Positions 33,641 through 46,458 of a stretch of DNA of 64,000 nt are shown piece by piece (the first letter of the stretch is position 1; every line of letters starts with the position of its first letter). Source of the stretch: Phaseolus vulgaris (Eukaryota > Streptophyta > Magnoliopsida > Fabales > Fabaceae); NCBI RefSeq assembly GCF_000499845.2, contig NC_023757.2:8656447-8720446 (forward strand), read 5' to 3'. The position numbers were made by a program, and so were the translations under genes. The notes beneath the pieces are model-generated. The model ran no database searches. It saw only the letters and a list, made by a program, of their open reading frames with translations, and had not been told where the DNA came from.

Positions 33641-34340
33641 ATAAGGCCACACAACACAGCAAGCATACACACTAAGACACATGGGAAAAGGAAGAGACAC
33701 ACAGCAAGGTTAGGGAAATGGAGAGGAATATGAGGTTATAATTACCTACCTACTCATCTGCAGAACCTGAAGAGAGCCGGACTGTAGTCATCTGCAAATT
33801 GAGTGTTATGGACAACACAAGTTGGTAGCTGGCTTCTCAAAGAAAGGAGATCTTTGTTTATTACATTCTACTGGTAGAAGAAGAAGAAGAAGAAGAAGTA
33901 GAAGAAGAACTACAATAGAGTCAATACATAGCCATAAGGACCCCTTAATGAGAGAAAGTCCATTGCCTTTCTGTGACTTGCCGGTTTGCCTGGCTGTAGC
34001 CAAAGCTTCTCTGACCTATGGAGAATGCTTCTCTGCTTCATGCCACTCAGTGAATCATGTTACTCCATATATACCCTTTGTGGTTAATGATTAGAGAAGC
34101 CAATGGCTAAGCATAAGCAAACTGTAAGAGGAGGAGGAGTGTGAGGGGTGAGGACCCTCTCACACAATCCTCCATTCTTCTTTAAGAGCCATGGATTGAT
34201 TTTTGCCAACAAAGCTCCATGCCTATACCAGATAGATTGGTTTGAATGATTTCTCCAAAGGGCTCTATAGAAGGCTAGTGGGGAAGTTAGTTTCTGACCA
34301 TTGCTTTAAATAGCTGATGATTGAAAAACTCACAAGTGGT
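33641..34340. other. Less AT-rich segment with a GAA microsatellite; possible non-coding transcript
   Basis: The segment is distinctly less AT-rich than its flanks. It contains (GAA)n at 33876-33909 and, on the minus strand, a TATA-like GTATATATGG near 34063-34075. ORFs of 90 codons (+, 33822-34094) and 65 codons (-, 33806-34003) are both driven by the microsatellite and show no known domain. No gene is called, and a non-coding RNA is only a guess. Confidence 0.25.
33876..33909 (+). repeat. (GAA)n microsatellite
   Basis: About eleven GAA-type triplets with one interruption (GTA). Confidence 0.9.
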
Positions 34341-37300
34341 ATGATCTATTCATTATCCAAATACATTCTTACTTTTGCTTTCAAACCATTAAATTTAAAA
34401 GTTGCAATACAGTAGAGTGTCCATTAAAAATAAATAATAGGTTAAAGTATTTATTTGGTCATTGGACTATTTTAACCTTAACCCAATTACCTAACCTTTT
34501 TTTGCATTTCGATGTAATCAGGATAGAGCTAATCTAGCTAACTCTTATTTTTGAGTAAAGGTATCACTTAGTTACACTTCTTTCTTTTCTGTTGGTGTTG
34601 AACACAGTTTAGTGACCACTAAACTTTTATTTCTTCACTTTGGAAAAAAAAAGGTTTTATTACTATGTAGTTAGATATTCACATACCTAATGTATACGTA
34701 TAAGTATCGAACTATATAATCTTTTACCTTTTTCTTTTTCCATAATCTTCAAATTTTCTTTTCATACTACACATTCTGCCAGGAAATTTAAGATAAACTA
34801 AAGAAGCGTGTACAACTTCCAGAAATGAGAGATGAAGTAGAAAGATTGGTGTGAGTGAAGGATATGAGTGAGAATGTAATAATAAACTTCAAACATGGGT
34901 ACCTACCCTCTACTTTTTCATTGGTGCTTGACTTTTGATTATTGGACGTTATTGCATCAGTGAATCCACTAGCTGATTCTGTATCCCCACTTTGCTTTCA
35001 ATGATACATACATATCATCTTAATCATCCACTAATTTCATTCTTTCTCACCAGCCTTGCCAGCAAAGCTATGCTATGTTTGTTTTCTTGTCTTTTGTACT
35101 TTGCAACGTGTCAAAATAGAATGCTTCTAATGTGAGATCTCAAAATCTACAATTCTTAACCATCAGAGTGCACCTAAACTCTTTTAACTTTGTTATGTTA
35201 ATCCCTATCTTACGTTCTTTTTTGTATCTTCTGAGGCCTTTTTCAACTCTCTTTCTCAAAACAATGATTCCACTGTCACCAAACACTCAAGTCATCTTTT
35301 TTTTTTTTGTATTTTAGTGAATAAAAGTTGTAGTCAATAGCTCGAACTTACGTTGAAGACTTCTCTCTCTTTCCCTCTCTCTTCCTTAACGAATATTAGA
35401 AGGGTCCTTCTGAACTTGGTTTGACTTACTTTTCTCGACTTGTGTTTGAATAGAGCGTTTTATCATGTTGAAAACTCACACTTATCTACAAGCTACTAGC
35501 ACATGTAAGGCAAAATATGCATATTGATTACTTTTTCACCACGCATCTAAGCATTTAACAACTTATTTCGTTCATTCATGCACCAAAACACTTGATGGTC
35601 ATAGTTTTCTTATTGATCAATACGAAAAATATTATCTTATTTTTACTTTAATCTACATATATTTAGAATTACTTATAAAATAAAGAACCAAAATAGAAAA
35701 AAGCTTTACCAAACAAAAGGGACAATTTACTGAAATGGTAAGTGATCTCCTTATCAGATATGCACACAATAATAGCAGCTAGACTATCCACTGAAGCTTC
35801 TTTTTACCTTGCCTCTTCTTTAAGCAAACAAACAAAATGTACATCAATTTTTTTGTACACCCTTTTAGACTCTAACTTTGCAATTTACTTATTACTGTTG
35901 TAACCACACATAATGTGTGCAGTAGATGGCAACAGCTACAGTGAAGGAGATCACAGCTTGTTTTCTCAATTTTTCTTTGTGGCCTTCATTGCAGAAACAA
36001 AAACAAAAAACAAAAACAAAAACTGCCATTGATTTCACTTGGTCAGAACAATAAGATTGCTTTGTCTTGAGTTAATTATTTATATAAACTCTATTTCCTT
36101 TTTAATAATGGAAAGCACTATGGTCCACCATATTGCAAATGGACACACGACACTTAATGGAAAATCTGAGTCGGTTCCGATTTGCAATCGAGTTTTGGGT
36201 CCCCTCATAATCCAAAATTTCTATGTTTTTACTGTGTGTTCAGTTTAATTTACGTTCAAATTTGGACGATTGCTTAGGTTGTCATCATCTTATGTTGTTA
36301 TTTCCAAACGTGACAGGTAGAAGGCCTAGTACAACTGACTTTTCCACAATGGTTTCAATTTGGAATCAAAACCAACGGGTCCCTTTGTGGTTCAAATTAT
36401 TTTTCAGTTCAAGATCATGCTCAATTTTCTATCTAATTGCATAATATTAGAGGTTTGGTTATTTGTTCTGATTCTCATATGACCACCACCACCACCACCT
36501 ACTAGATTTTGCCTATATCAACCATTGAAGGTACTACCAAGCCTTCAATATATTCTTTATACTAGCTTTCCTTCACTAGGAATGACGTCACAACAGTGCC
36601 TACCCTACACATATTGTCATAATCTTATTCCCTCCCCTTTTTGGTATCTTCCCTTTTGCTTTTATGAACATATATATTTTGTTAATGTTGCACCAGTTTG
36701 CTATTTGAATCAATGTTGATGATGCAAGAGTTATATCAGTAGAATTTTTTTAAAAGTATTCATAGGATTCACGAAGCTTAGCAGTTTTTAGCAATAATGT
36801 TTTCCTTCATAGTTAAGTAGTCCTAGAGAAACCGGAAAAGACTTGGCTTTTGACTGCACTTGGTGGACTTCAAAGAATACTTTATATTGAACTGATGAGC
36901 TGGTCTATGAACTTTATAAAAGTTCATTGAAAATTGCTACAATTTGTCTATTTCAAAATTAGAACATGCGTAAATGAAGGTATGTTAACTATATATGAGA
37001 ATGAACTTCTGAATAATAATGGAACAATGAAGATAAAAAGTTTAACTTCTTTATTTTTCTTCCCATACTTAATTGTTTATTTTTATGGGTGGAATTTTTC
37101 TAAAAGAATGTTGTAGAACATAACTGATAATTTTTTCTTCTCTGTGTTGCTGGACACAACTTTATAAGAAAATCTAAAATAAAATTAGATAAATATTCAA
37201 TTAGTACAGCATTTATTTACATATCTTGTTTTTATTATAATAAGAAAAGAAATATAATCTTTGTCAATAATTTTAATTTTATTAATTTTGTATGAATTCT

Positions 37301-37480
37301 GGTAATGATTATTGAGCTTGTGTTTTTACGTCTAATATCTTGTTTTATTTTAATAAGAAAAGAATTACAGGTTTGTACAATAATTTTAATTTTATTAGTT
37401 TTGTATGAATCTCGTTAATGATTATTATAATTGAGCATGTGTTTGGTCTTTAATAATCATTAGTAAATAATAAGTTTTTT
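34341..37480. other. Intergenic region without a recognisable gene
   Basis: Moderately AT-rich DNA. 35995-36030 is a (CAAAAA)-like low-complexity run. ORFs of 60-73 codons on the plus strand show no domain, signal or family pattern. No element ends were found. Confidence 0.35.
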
Positions 37481-39750
37481 TTACGTTTAATATGTAGGAT
37501 TTTTTTTATTAAGACACTAGACGGTCTAGTACCTAATATATAGTTTAACACCATTTAGATGGTCTCGTGATAAGAGAGCACATGGTTTCTAATGATAACA
37601 AATAATATAAGATGTGTTAATATTTTTAATAAAGCTATTGTATGTGTAGTCTTAGACAAAGACACATTACACAATCTATTAAGACTAAACCTGGTATGCG
37701 GTCCTGTAGTATTAAAATTATTAGGCAGTCTCTCAAAGTTAAGCTTATTAGAAAATCTCTATTTTCAAATGAGTGAAAAACTTTATGTTTTTAACATGCT
37801 AGATAGTCTCACAGCAAATACTTGCTAGACAATGTCACAATACAAAGATGTGTTAGACGATCTCTCTAAACTGTCTTTGTATGCTCAACATGCTAGACAA
37901 TTTCAAAGGATGAGATGATTTAGACAAAACAATTACCATGAACTCGTTAGACAATCACTTCGTTTTTTACATGTTAGATGATCATTTCATCTTTTATTGT
38001 TAGATAGTTTAACGTATCAAAGAGTATTTAAACCCAATCTCAGTGTTCTTAAAATGCCTTTTGACATTGTTTAATTATTTTTTAACCTCATTTGATAACA
38101 TTAATTTATAAAAATCAAAATTTTCATTCAAAAGAACTCATTAATTAATTATGGAAAATTTTTGTATTCTGATAGTAGAACAAAACAATTCAAAAACTAT
38201 ATATCTTGATTAGCTTAATGATTTTTAAATGAAATAAATATTGTATTATGATTATAAATTGTTTTATGTACCGATACACCTAAACAATAAAAAAATAAAT
38301 AAATATTAAAAAAATTTCAAATTTACACTGTTAAATTAGAAGGTTTTCGAAATCTAAAGGTATGTTCAACTCAGTCTAAATTTATTTTTTGAAATTATAT
38401 TTTGATGAAATAAATGTTGGTTAAATTATGATTGTTTTCAATGTTTAAAACTTGTATTGACTTTGAAAGTTTTTGAAAAATACATTACCAGTAAAATTTC
38501 TAGAATAAAAGGGTTTTATAATTTGAGATTTTGTAATTTAAAGAATATGATTAAGTGATACCCATTATTTTAAATTATGATTCTTATTGATTATGATGTT
38601 CAAACTATTTCTAAATTTTGCTTACATCACTTGAGACGCGTAAAAGAATTCAAAGTTAAAATTTCTATTTAGAGCGTCTAATGAAAAAATGAAGGAGCTA
38701 CAATATGGAGATTTGTGCATATAGTGAAGAAAAAAAAATCAAGTTTCAATGATTAAAGATACACAAATATAGAAAGATTTCAAAACTTTAACAAATGATC
38801 AAGATGAGTTTGAACTTTCAGATCAGAAGTTTCCTCTTCAAGCATCTAATACGAGAAAGATGGAAAAGAAATACGAGATTTATGGATATTCAAGTGTAGA
38901 AGGTTCAAAATTCAATGTTCAATAATCTTCGAATAAAGAAAAACCTCAAAGTATAAATATGTGATATTAAATGGTTAAGACACAACAAATATCTTCAAAC
39001 TAGAAGATACCTTATAGAGCGTCTAATGACAAGACAGAGAGAAACAATGAAAATTTGAACAAAAAAGTTAAGAGGGTTAAAAACATCAATGTTCATAATT
39101 GTATAAAGATAGAAACATTTTAAATTGCAACACACATTCAAGATGTGCAATAAATATTTAGTGCAAAAGTTTCCACATGGAACATCTAACGAATATATGA
39201 TGAAGTGCAAAATACAAGCTTCAACAATTACATTTTGAAAGTTATATAAAGACCTAGAAGGCAAAGAAGAATTGCAAAGCACGTTATATACAAAAATATC
39301 AAGAAGAAATACATGTCCGTGTGAGTGAAAAAAGAAATGTGCTTTGTATAGATTATATCTGCTAAGAACATTTAGTGAGTTGAGTTGTGTGCTAATCTTT
39401 GTAAATTGTTCATATAGTGAAGTATACCCAATGAACTTTGATTTTTTTCTCTCTCTTTTTTAGAGTGTTTTCTCATATCCTGAGAGGTTATAGTCTTAGG
39501 AGGAGATTGTGTCTGGTTTACCTAGAGATGGTAGAATACTTGTACATGAAGAGTGGAGAATACTTGTACCTGGAAAGGTGAAGAATACTTGTACCTGAAA
39601 ATGTGGAGAATACTTGTACTTGGAGAGATGTCGAAAACTTGTTCTTGGAGAGCTGTTGAAACTCGTCAGTGAAATGCTCTTAAGTGGTTTTCTTAAAAGG
39701 ATTGGATGTAGCCCAAGTGTAGGGTAGACCAATATAAATTGGTTTTAACT
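37481..39750 (+). mobile_element. Retroelement-like block with TTAGACGATC / GCGTCTAATG word arrays
   Basis: Between 37500 and 38050 a degenerate word (T)TAGACGATC and its variants occurs about ten times. Between 38660 and 39195 the word GCGTCTAATGA and variants occurs about four times. At 39700-39745 the sequence GGATGTAGCCCAAG...CCAATATAAATTGGTTTTAA matches the part of the CCGGTT-family LTRs that reads GGATGTAGCTC...CCAGTATAAA. This suggests an LTR or related non-coding retroelement DNA in plus orientation. Ends were not found. Confidence 0.4.
39531..39665 (+). repeat. 25-bp tandem repeat, about five copies
   Basis: Units like GGAGAATACTTGTACCTGGAAAGGT start near 39531, 39556, 39581, 39606 and 39631, with a decayed sixth at 39656. 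The period is exactly 25 bp, so one strand does not stay open with a fixed peptide. Confidence 0.8.
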
Positions 39751-40469
39751 TCAAAAAAAACTTGAAATACATAAGATTTTCAATAAACATTATATACAAT
39801 ATAAGGTAGACAATTTCAACAAAAAATTTATAATTTTTTTCTAATCTAACCTAAAAACATTTGACTCAAGAAAAGAAAGCTACTTTATTTATGCTAGATA
39901 AGAAAAATTGTTTATTGCTCTCTCAGTTGTTGGATGTCATCCAAGGACAATGGATATTGATCATTGAAGAGCTAAAATACTTTACTCACATTATTATGAA
40001 GTATTCATAAAGGTTAAATACAATTAATCCTATGTTGAAATGTGTTACCTCTATACAAGTGTCACTAATACCCCCCCTCAAATGATGAGTCTCATCCAAT
40101 ACATGATGTAATAGCCACAATCAAACAAATCTACTTTCTTATTATTACAATAAAACGACAAATAAGTCACACATATTGATTTCATACAACTTATACATAA
40201 AATAATTATTTATGTACTAAAAAACGTCTAACCTTCGGGTACATGAATTGTAGTGACTTTGTTTTGCCCCTTCCATTTAAACATTTGTGCTAGGCATAAC
40301 TTTAATTAAAGTAAAGGCATATGTTAGTTGAAATATAGTTACACTTGTCTAATTTAATGAAAAATATAAAATTTACTCGTGTGAAAAGCTTTTCATTTCC
40401 TGATTGAGTTTTCTTTTAAGGGAACAAAACCACATTACTATATATGTAATCCCTAGATATAATTACAAT
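39751..40469. other. AT-rich stretch between repeats
   Basis: Nothing clearly coding. A C-rich run at 40070-40077 followed by CTCAAATGATGAGTCTC resembles the 3' (polypurine) end of a minus-strand copia element, but no LTR or pol could be attached to it. Confidence 0.3.
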
Positions 40470-41400
40470 TAATATGTCTCAGGTATATCTAAAGTATCAT
40501 CATCGTGAGTTTTGTTTATACTTCTTCCCTTTAGGACAACTGACCATTTCTCATTAAATGGATTGTTGACATAAAATATTTGTCTTGCTTGATATGCCAT
40601 AATAAATAGCGCCTTCTTATAACCCATCTATTATAAACTCATATCTCCTCGCATTTGTATATCCATATGCCTATTTACACTTGAACATTGATGCTCCAAA
40701 TGTGACATAATCAATTTCCCAAATGTTATGTATGACTTCGAAGTAACTCATAGATGTTATATACAACGTTTTCTTCACATAGAGAGCATTCAAATTGATC
40801 CTTCACCCTATAACCACTCAAGTTACCATATGCTGAAAAACCATTTATTGTGAAAAATAACATCCACGCTTGTTTTCCACAACTTCTTCAAATCATTAAT
40901 CAAGGATTTGAGATACTCATCAATGTCATTTCCTAGTTGTTTGAGTCCGAAAATCCTCATAAACAACATACTATATTTTCTCTTCATGCACTACAAGGGA
41001 GGGAGGTTGTAAATCACCAACAAAATTGGCCATGAAATGTGTTTACTACTTAAGTTTCCACAATGATTCATACCATCTGTAGCAAGCCCAAGTCTCAAGT
41101 TTCTTGACTCTAAATTGTTTGAATCATGTAGTAAAATAGTATGAAATGTGTTGGTAAATTTGAGCATTAGAAGCAGTACAACTAATCTCATAAATACTAC
41201 AAAGAAGAAACCACTTACTCAAACCACACAAATTAGCACGATTAACTTTCATGTAAAAGGAGTGAACATCATCTTACTTAAAGTATGGTTGAACCTCTTC
41301 ACAATTTTGAAGAACATACAAATGGACAACATCAAAGCCTTTTTGGATCAAATATTATGTCATGAATTTTCCAATTGTTCTTCTTGGATAATTTAAAATT
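40470..41400 (-). pseudogene. CACTA transposase C-terminal parts with a misplaced TNP2 block
   Basis: 41396-41250 reads VVHLYVLQNCEEVQPYF, the linker after DUF4218. 41191-40991 reads RNLRLGLATDGMN...NLSSKH.SWPILLVIYNLPP, followed by GNDIDEYLKSLINDLKKLW near 40870-40960. These are middle-of-TNP2 motifs that normally lie well upstream. 40780-40500 then reads MSYFEVI...FKCKW and FIMAYQARQIFYVNNPFNEK, a DUF4216-type end. So a TNP2 core segment sits between the DUF4218 linker and DUF4216, which is out of order. Stops and frameshifts are frequent. Confidence 0.65.
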
Positions 41401-41431
41401 GAAATAAGAGGAGTATTTGAAGAACCTTCAC

Positions 41432-42970
41432 CTACTTCATGATTACTAGGATCCTGGTCCTTCTTGTTTCGACATGATCCGGATAATAAAAGGAGGCAAA
41501 CGTAGATGTTTCCTCCACCAAGTAAGCCTCACAGATATAGCCCTCCACCCTAGCTTTATTTTTTGAATTTGTTTTTAAGGAATGTAAAAACCTAAAAAAG
41601 AATATAAAAATGTAACATTTAAAATATTGAAGAAATAAATAACAAATGGATATATCCAATGATATTGGACTAGACCACTAACTTTTGTCTCATAAGATAG
41701 ATGAATTGGAAGATGTTCAATGGAATAAAATCAGTTTGGTGAGAATATTTTCCATTTTATAAAATAACACATGTATATTTTCTTCCATAACTCTTAGGTG
41801 TTCAATATTTAGTGTTGTGGAACATAATTTTCTAAAGAAAAGGATAAGTTCAACAAGAACTTTCCAATAATTGATTTTGGCAATGAGTCAAAGGCAATTG
41901 GAAGCAATCGTTACATGAAAACATGACAGTCGTGACTTATCATCCCATGTAACTTTCCTTAATTAAGTTCAACACATTTACCAAAATTGAAAGCATATCC
42001 ATATGGGAACTTAACTTCTTTAACCCACTTACAAATTTAGACTTTTTGGGATTTGATGAATAAATATGTTGCCTTTGCTTTGATAAGTTTACCACGACTA
42101 ATGTCTCTCAACTCTAGCTCTTTTTGATTAAATATTTCTATTACATCCAATTAAGCCTTGTTTGTATCCTTAGCTTTTCCTTTGATATTCATCACAGTGT
42201 CAAACACATTCATGAACACATTTCTCTCAGTGTGCATAACATCAATATTATGAGGTAAAAGTTGGGTTTTCTACTATGACAACCTCCATAATATACTTTA
42301 TTTCTTCCAATTATGTTTAATACCATATTCAAGAATATTTTCTTCTTGTAGCAAACTAGTAAGTGTGCAACCTTATTCCAAATATCAAGACTAGACAAAT
42401 AGGAAGGATGGGGTCAGTCTCAGCAAACTTCTTCTTAAATGCTTTTTATTCCTCCTAAATGGATGATCAAATGAAAAAAGCTAATGGTGACAATCAAAAG
42501 AGATCTTGTGGCTATGAATACAAGAGAAAGCCTTTGTTCTTTCCATACATGTATGGCAAGCAAGTCTACCAAAAGTTATGAATTGTCCACATCAAAGCAA
42601 CCTTCATCATAAAACCTCAATGACACATAATAAAACAATATCCCTTCAGGAAACAAGGTGCACAAATCATCTATAAGTGGTTTTAAGAGCATATGGATCT
42701 TATGATTTGGATTTAAGGGACCTAGAATTAAGACTGTTCAAAACATAAATTCCCTTTTCATGCATATGGAAGGCAAAAGATTGTATGGAGTTAGCATTAC
42801 TGGGCAACAAGAATAAATTTTTCTTTATTGACCAAAAGGATTCAACTCATTTGCACATAAACCTAATCGAACATTTCTTATGTCTTAACTAAACTTTGGA
42901 TGCATTATATCAATGCTTCCAAGCTTCCCTATCAGATGGATGACACAAAATAGATAGAACCTTTTGATTC
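41432..42970 (-). pseudogene. CACTA transposase TNP2 core and DUF4218 remnants
   Basis: Minus-strand blocks in order are these. About 42890-42930 is a decayed HPSDREAWKH...IRNVRFGLCAN. About 42180-42330 carries HNLDVMHTERNVF...VMNIKGKAKDTN, the RH-x-DVMHxEKNV signature of TNP2. 41659-41432 carries KARVEGYICEAYLVEETSTF and YYPDHVETRRTR, a DUF4218 pattern. Reading frames change at least four times. Confidence 0.7.
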
Positions 42971-42973
42971 TCA

Positions 42974-43297
42974 CTATGTCATCTCATGTGAGGTACAATG
43001 TCCATTGAAGAGTATAAACTTTAAGTCTTGGAATAATAGGAAAGTACTACATTTTTTAACAACAATCTTCTTTTTAATTCCCCTCCTAGTGACTGTCTTA
43101 TATTGATCCATTCCACAAATAAAGAAATTAGTTATACTTTTATGTGAATTTTCATTGTAATACCACATGCACCCTTTTGGATAATAATCAATTTTCATAC
43201 AATTCAAACCCAATTTTTCCACCGACTTCTTAGCTTGGAGAAAATTATTAATCATTCGATGATCTTTTGGCATAGTCTCCCCCATAAGTTGGACCAT
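42974..43297 (-). pseudogene. CACTA transposase TNP2 N-terminal fragment
   Basis: This 107-codon open stretch follows the TNP2 pattern: LMGETMPKDHRMINNFLQAK, LGLNCMKIDYYPKGCMWYYN, then FFICGMDQYK and the basic run. The usual zinc-binding pair is visible as C...C-x2-C-like residues around GCMWYY and ICGM. TNP2 is the CACTA transposase that cuts at element ends. Confidence 0.7.
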
Positions 43298-43415
43298 TCA
43301 ATTAAAACATCATTCAAATATATTATAATCAGAAGCCTATAATTCTATGTGATTCTCACATCCTTCCCACAAGGGTGCTTTCATAGCAACAAATATGTCA
43401 AAGAATTTTTGAGTT

Positions 43416-43709
43416 TCAGGATAAAGGTTTTTCCTTCATGTACTCTGACCCAATTACACCATTTTTTTGTTTGTTGTGAGCATTTAAGGGTCTAGCATCA
43501 TCCATGATTATTTGATGGAAATGACTTAATTCTTCTATTTCATAATATAAACTCTTAACATCCATTGCAGGGAATTGTTGCAATTCTTCACCGTGATTTT
43601 TCCACCAATAATAGTTAGGTATGAATCCCTCTTGATAAAGATCCCACCCAAATTGATCCGCGTAATTGAAAACTTTAAAACTACATTTAATACAATGACA
43701 TCCTAACAT
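43416..43709 (-). pseudogene. CACTA transposase-associated domain
   Basis: 97 codons start MLGCHCIKCSFKVFNYADQF, followed by DLYQEGFIPNYYWWKNHGEE. This is the transposase-associated domain (CPCxKC...GFxxxYxxWxxHGE) found at the N-terminus of plant CACTA proteins. It lies about 120 bases upstream of the TNP2 fragment in a different frame. Confidence 0.75.
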
Positions 43710-43740
43710 TTCACATTGCTCTTCAAACTTTTCTTAACCA

Positions 43741-45977
43741 ATAACATATTATAAGAATTCATACACTCATCTAAATTCATGTATTAGCATCCATTCTTTG
43801 ATACATCCACTTTCGGATATTTTCATTAATGCAAACTCACTACAACAAATTTGTAAGGTTACACAACCTAAAGTCAACAATTTCAATTTGTTGCTATAAA
43901 ATTTGGAAAGTTAACTCAAATAAAGGAATAATACTTACAATTGTTTTAGTGTAGTCATCCTAGCAAATGTTGATGTAAGAAGCATGTAAGGAATATTGAA
44001 CTTTAGAATATAGATATGGACCATTTAAAGTTGAAAATCAAGACCAAACACTTAGTAAAATAGCAACATATTTAAGCATATCAAAAGAAACAATTAAATA
44101 AAAAGATGTCAATAAAAACAATTAAACTAAAATCCAAAGTGAAAGAGGTAGTAGTAAGTAGAGGTAAAAGGAATATGTTTGGTTTATCGTAACCAGTATA
44201 GGGTTTAGGGTCTAACCAATCTATCTCACTCTAGGTTGGATGGGACATATAGTGTTACACAAGGTAGTACTGGGAAAATGTTATCTATTTGTTTCATATT
44301 GTCTTTTTCTAATTTATTGATGCTCATGTTTATGAAAAATGGTATTCAACCTAGTCTTTATCTGCACAATTATTTTATATTTTCAAATTCATCCTTATCT
44401 ATGAATGTTATAACTCTCCATTAGACACTTAAGATTTATAGAATGAAGACGTCAAATTGCAAATGAGCATGACCTAAGTCCAAATTATAAGATTTTATCA
44501 AACTCAATCTGAGATTTTTAATTGGATCACTTGTATTTGTGTACATTATAGATGTTTAACTCTATTGCTAGCTGTGAAGAAGGTTGTATTTAGCCATCTA
44601 TATTTGTTAATGTTCTAATACTTTGTTTGAATTAGAGAGTGAATTTGAGCGGAAAATGTGAAAAAAAATGATGTTATTTATATTAAGGTAAATAAAATGA
44701 AAAGTGAAGATAAAATTTATAAAAGTTTGTGAGTAATGTGATGAGTGTGATTAATTTTTTTAATTAATATAAAAATAAGATTATAAATTTTCCTTTATGT
44801 TTAAAAATAATTAAAAAATAATAATTTCGTTATTTGTATAGTATAGTTGTTTGTAATTAAAACATTCTTTATAATCCTTAGTATTAATATCATTATTTCA
44901 TAAATTTATTTAATCATTATTTTATTTTTAATTTATATTTACTACTATTATTTTAAAAATATTTTAATTAATATTATTATTTATAATTTTATTATTATTT
45001 TATAAATTAATTTTAAATATTATTATTTTAATATTAATAATATCTTTTATTATTATTATTATTATATAGATATATTTATATTATTATTATATTATATTAT
45101 TATAATTAATTATATTATAAGATTTGTATAGATAATCAATGTATATAAATTTTATAATATAGTTAAAATAGGTTAAAAAAAATACCAATCTCATCATTTG
45201 AGTTAACCACATAAATTTTCATGCATTTCATTGTATGAGACTAAAGAAATTCCCCCAAACACTCTTCCACATATCACCACACATCCATTTATACAAATCA
45301 TACTTCTTTTTTCAACCCGAATAAATAGTATTCACCCGATTCAGACACGATGTAAATGTCCCATTGAGTTAGAGGGGAGGGGGATTGGGAACCAATATCT
45401 ACTAAAGATAAGGGTAATATGGTCTTTACAGGCCGTGGACAACCTTTACGTTGCATATTGATTCTGAGGTTGGATTAGTTCCTTAAGTCCAAATTCTGAA
45501 AACATGGATGAATACTAAAGATACTGTGTTTCAATCCTTACTGTATTTTCAGTCCTTACAAGTTAATAATGTGTGATATATTTAACTATCCTGGTAGATG
45601 TGCATATACACGCCATATATTTGCTCTGAATACTTTCGTAAATGGAAGGATTTTTCATGGTCTGTGTCTTGTATTTATTATTATTTTGCTTAGTTCAGAT
45701 AGAGTCCACATTATTTTGCTCACTTCAGATAGGCTCCACATTAGCCGTCAGAACTTAAGAAAATACTTAATGTTGAATTTGACCAACTTCGAGTAGTAAG
45801 TGTGCTATAAAACTTTTCTGTCAAAATAGTTTTGTTGAGTGAAAATTTGTTTACGAAATCAAACTTAGGAATTTCAAGCTTCGAGGACTACCCTTCTGCA
45901 GCAACAAGAGGATGTTACTGCTACTAGATTAAGAGGAAGAATCATTTTGACTGTACAACTTATGGGTTTTTTTCTTG
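43741..45977. other. Intergenic region, partly very AT-rich
   Basis: 44740-45180 is almost pure A and T with (ATT)n runs. No gene or complete element was recognised. Possible old transposon ends (TTTGTTTG... at 44627 and CCCAAACACTC at 45254-45266) are too uncertain to call. Confidence 0.35.
45681..45740 (+). repeat. 30-bp tandem duplication
   Basis: TTATTTTGCTNAGTTCAGAT plus AGNCTCCACA occurs twice in direct succession (45681-45710 and 45711-45740) with three mismatches. Confidence 0.8.
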
Positions 45978-45982
45978 AAAAG

Positions 45983-46453
45983 TGTACTGGCATGGGCGAG
46001 ACTGAAGATCCGGTCACCTGACCTAGACGAGGAAAATCGCCACAGTCGGTCTAGCCGACCGACCCATACATCCATTAACGCTCAAACTAAGGTCAGTGAA
46101 GTTAATCCGTCATTAAGGATTAGGTAATACACCCATAAGTGAGATCCATTTCACTAATCAGGCCTAATAAGGTAAGTTCATTAAAATAATATAAATAGCA
46201 CAGATCCCAAGGAGAAAGATACATTATCTATTATTGTGCACCTACCTGAATACCGATCACCCGCTTTACTGACTTGAGCGTCGGAGTGTCTTCCGCAAGT
46301 ACCCCATTCGACGGTGTTCACCCAAGACTGAGAGTCGAAGGAGAAGCACGAAGACAAGATAGGACCCTAGTCAAGCATCCAGCAACCTGCCGACCGAAGG
46401 AGAAAGACGAAAACTTCAATAGTTCTCTAGGTCCTATCTCCCTAGTAGGAACA
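45983..46453. mobile_element. Solo LTR, 471 bp, with 5-bp target duplication AAAAG
   Basis: It begins TGTACTGGCATGGGCG and ends CCCTAGTAGGAACA, and is flanked by AAAAG at 45978-45982 and 46454-46458. It is more GC-rich than its surroundings. It contains GACTTGAGCGTCGGAGTGTC near 46270-46290, a phrase I associate with LTRs of the Ogre/Tat group of plant Ty3/gypsy elements. The ORF at 46274-46630 is half LTR and half flank, so it is not a gene. Confidence 0.8.
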
Positions 46454-46458
46454 AAAAG

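Larger units (their letters stand above)
40470..43740 (-). mobile_element. CACTA (En/Spm-type) transposon remnant
   Basis: A series of minus-strand protein blocks matches the plant CACTA transposase TNP2 and its companion domains, in many broken frames. The terminal CACTA repeats could not be placed. An inverted CACTA-like pair near 43851 and 43961 is too short and wrongly placed to be its ends. Confidence 0.75.

Noticed and set aside
33950..34000. TGACTTGCCGG, matching the 3' half of miR169
   Set aside because: Only 11 of 21 bases match and no pairing arm of a precursor could be found, so a microRNA gene is not supported.
43851..43961. Inverted CACTACAACAA / TTGTTTTAGTG pair
   Set aside because: It encloses only ~110 bp, has no matching target duplication, and points the wrong way to be the ends of the CACTA transposon.
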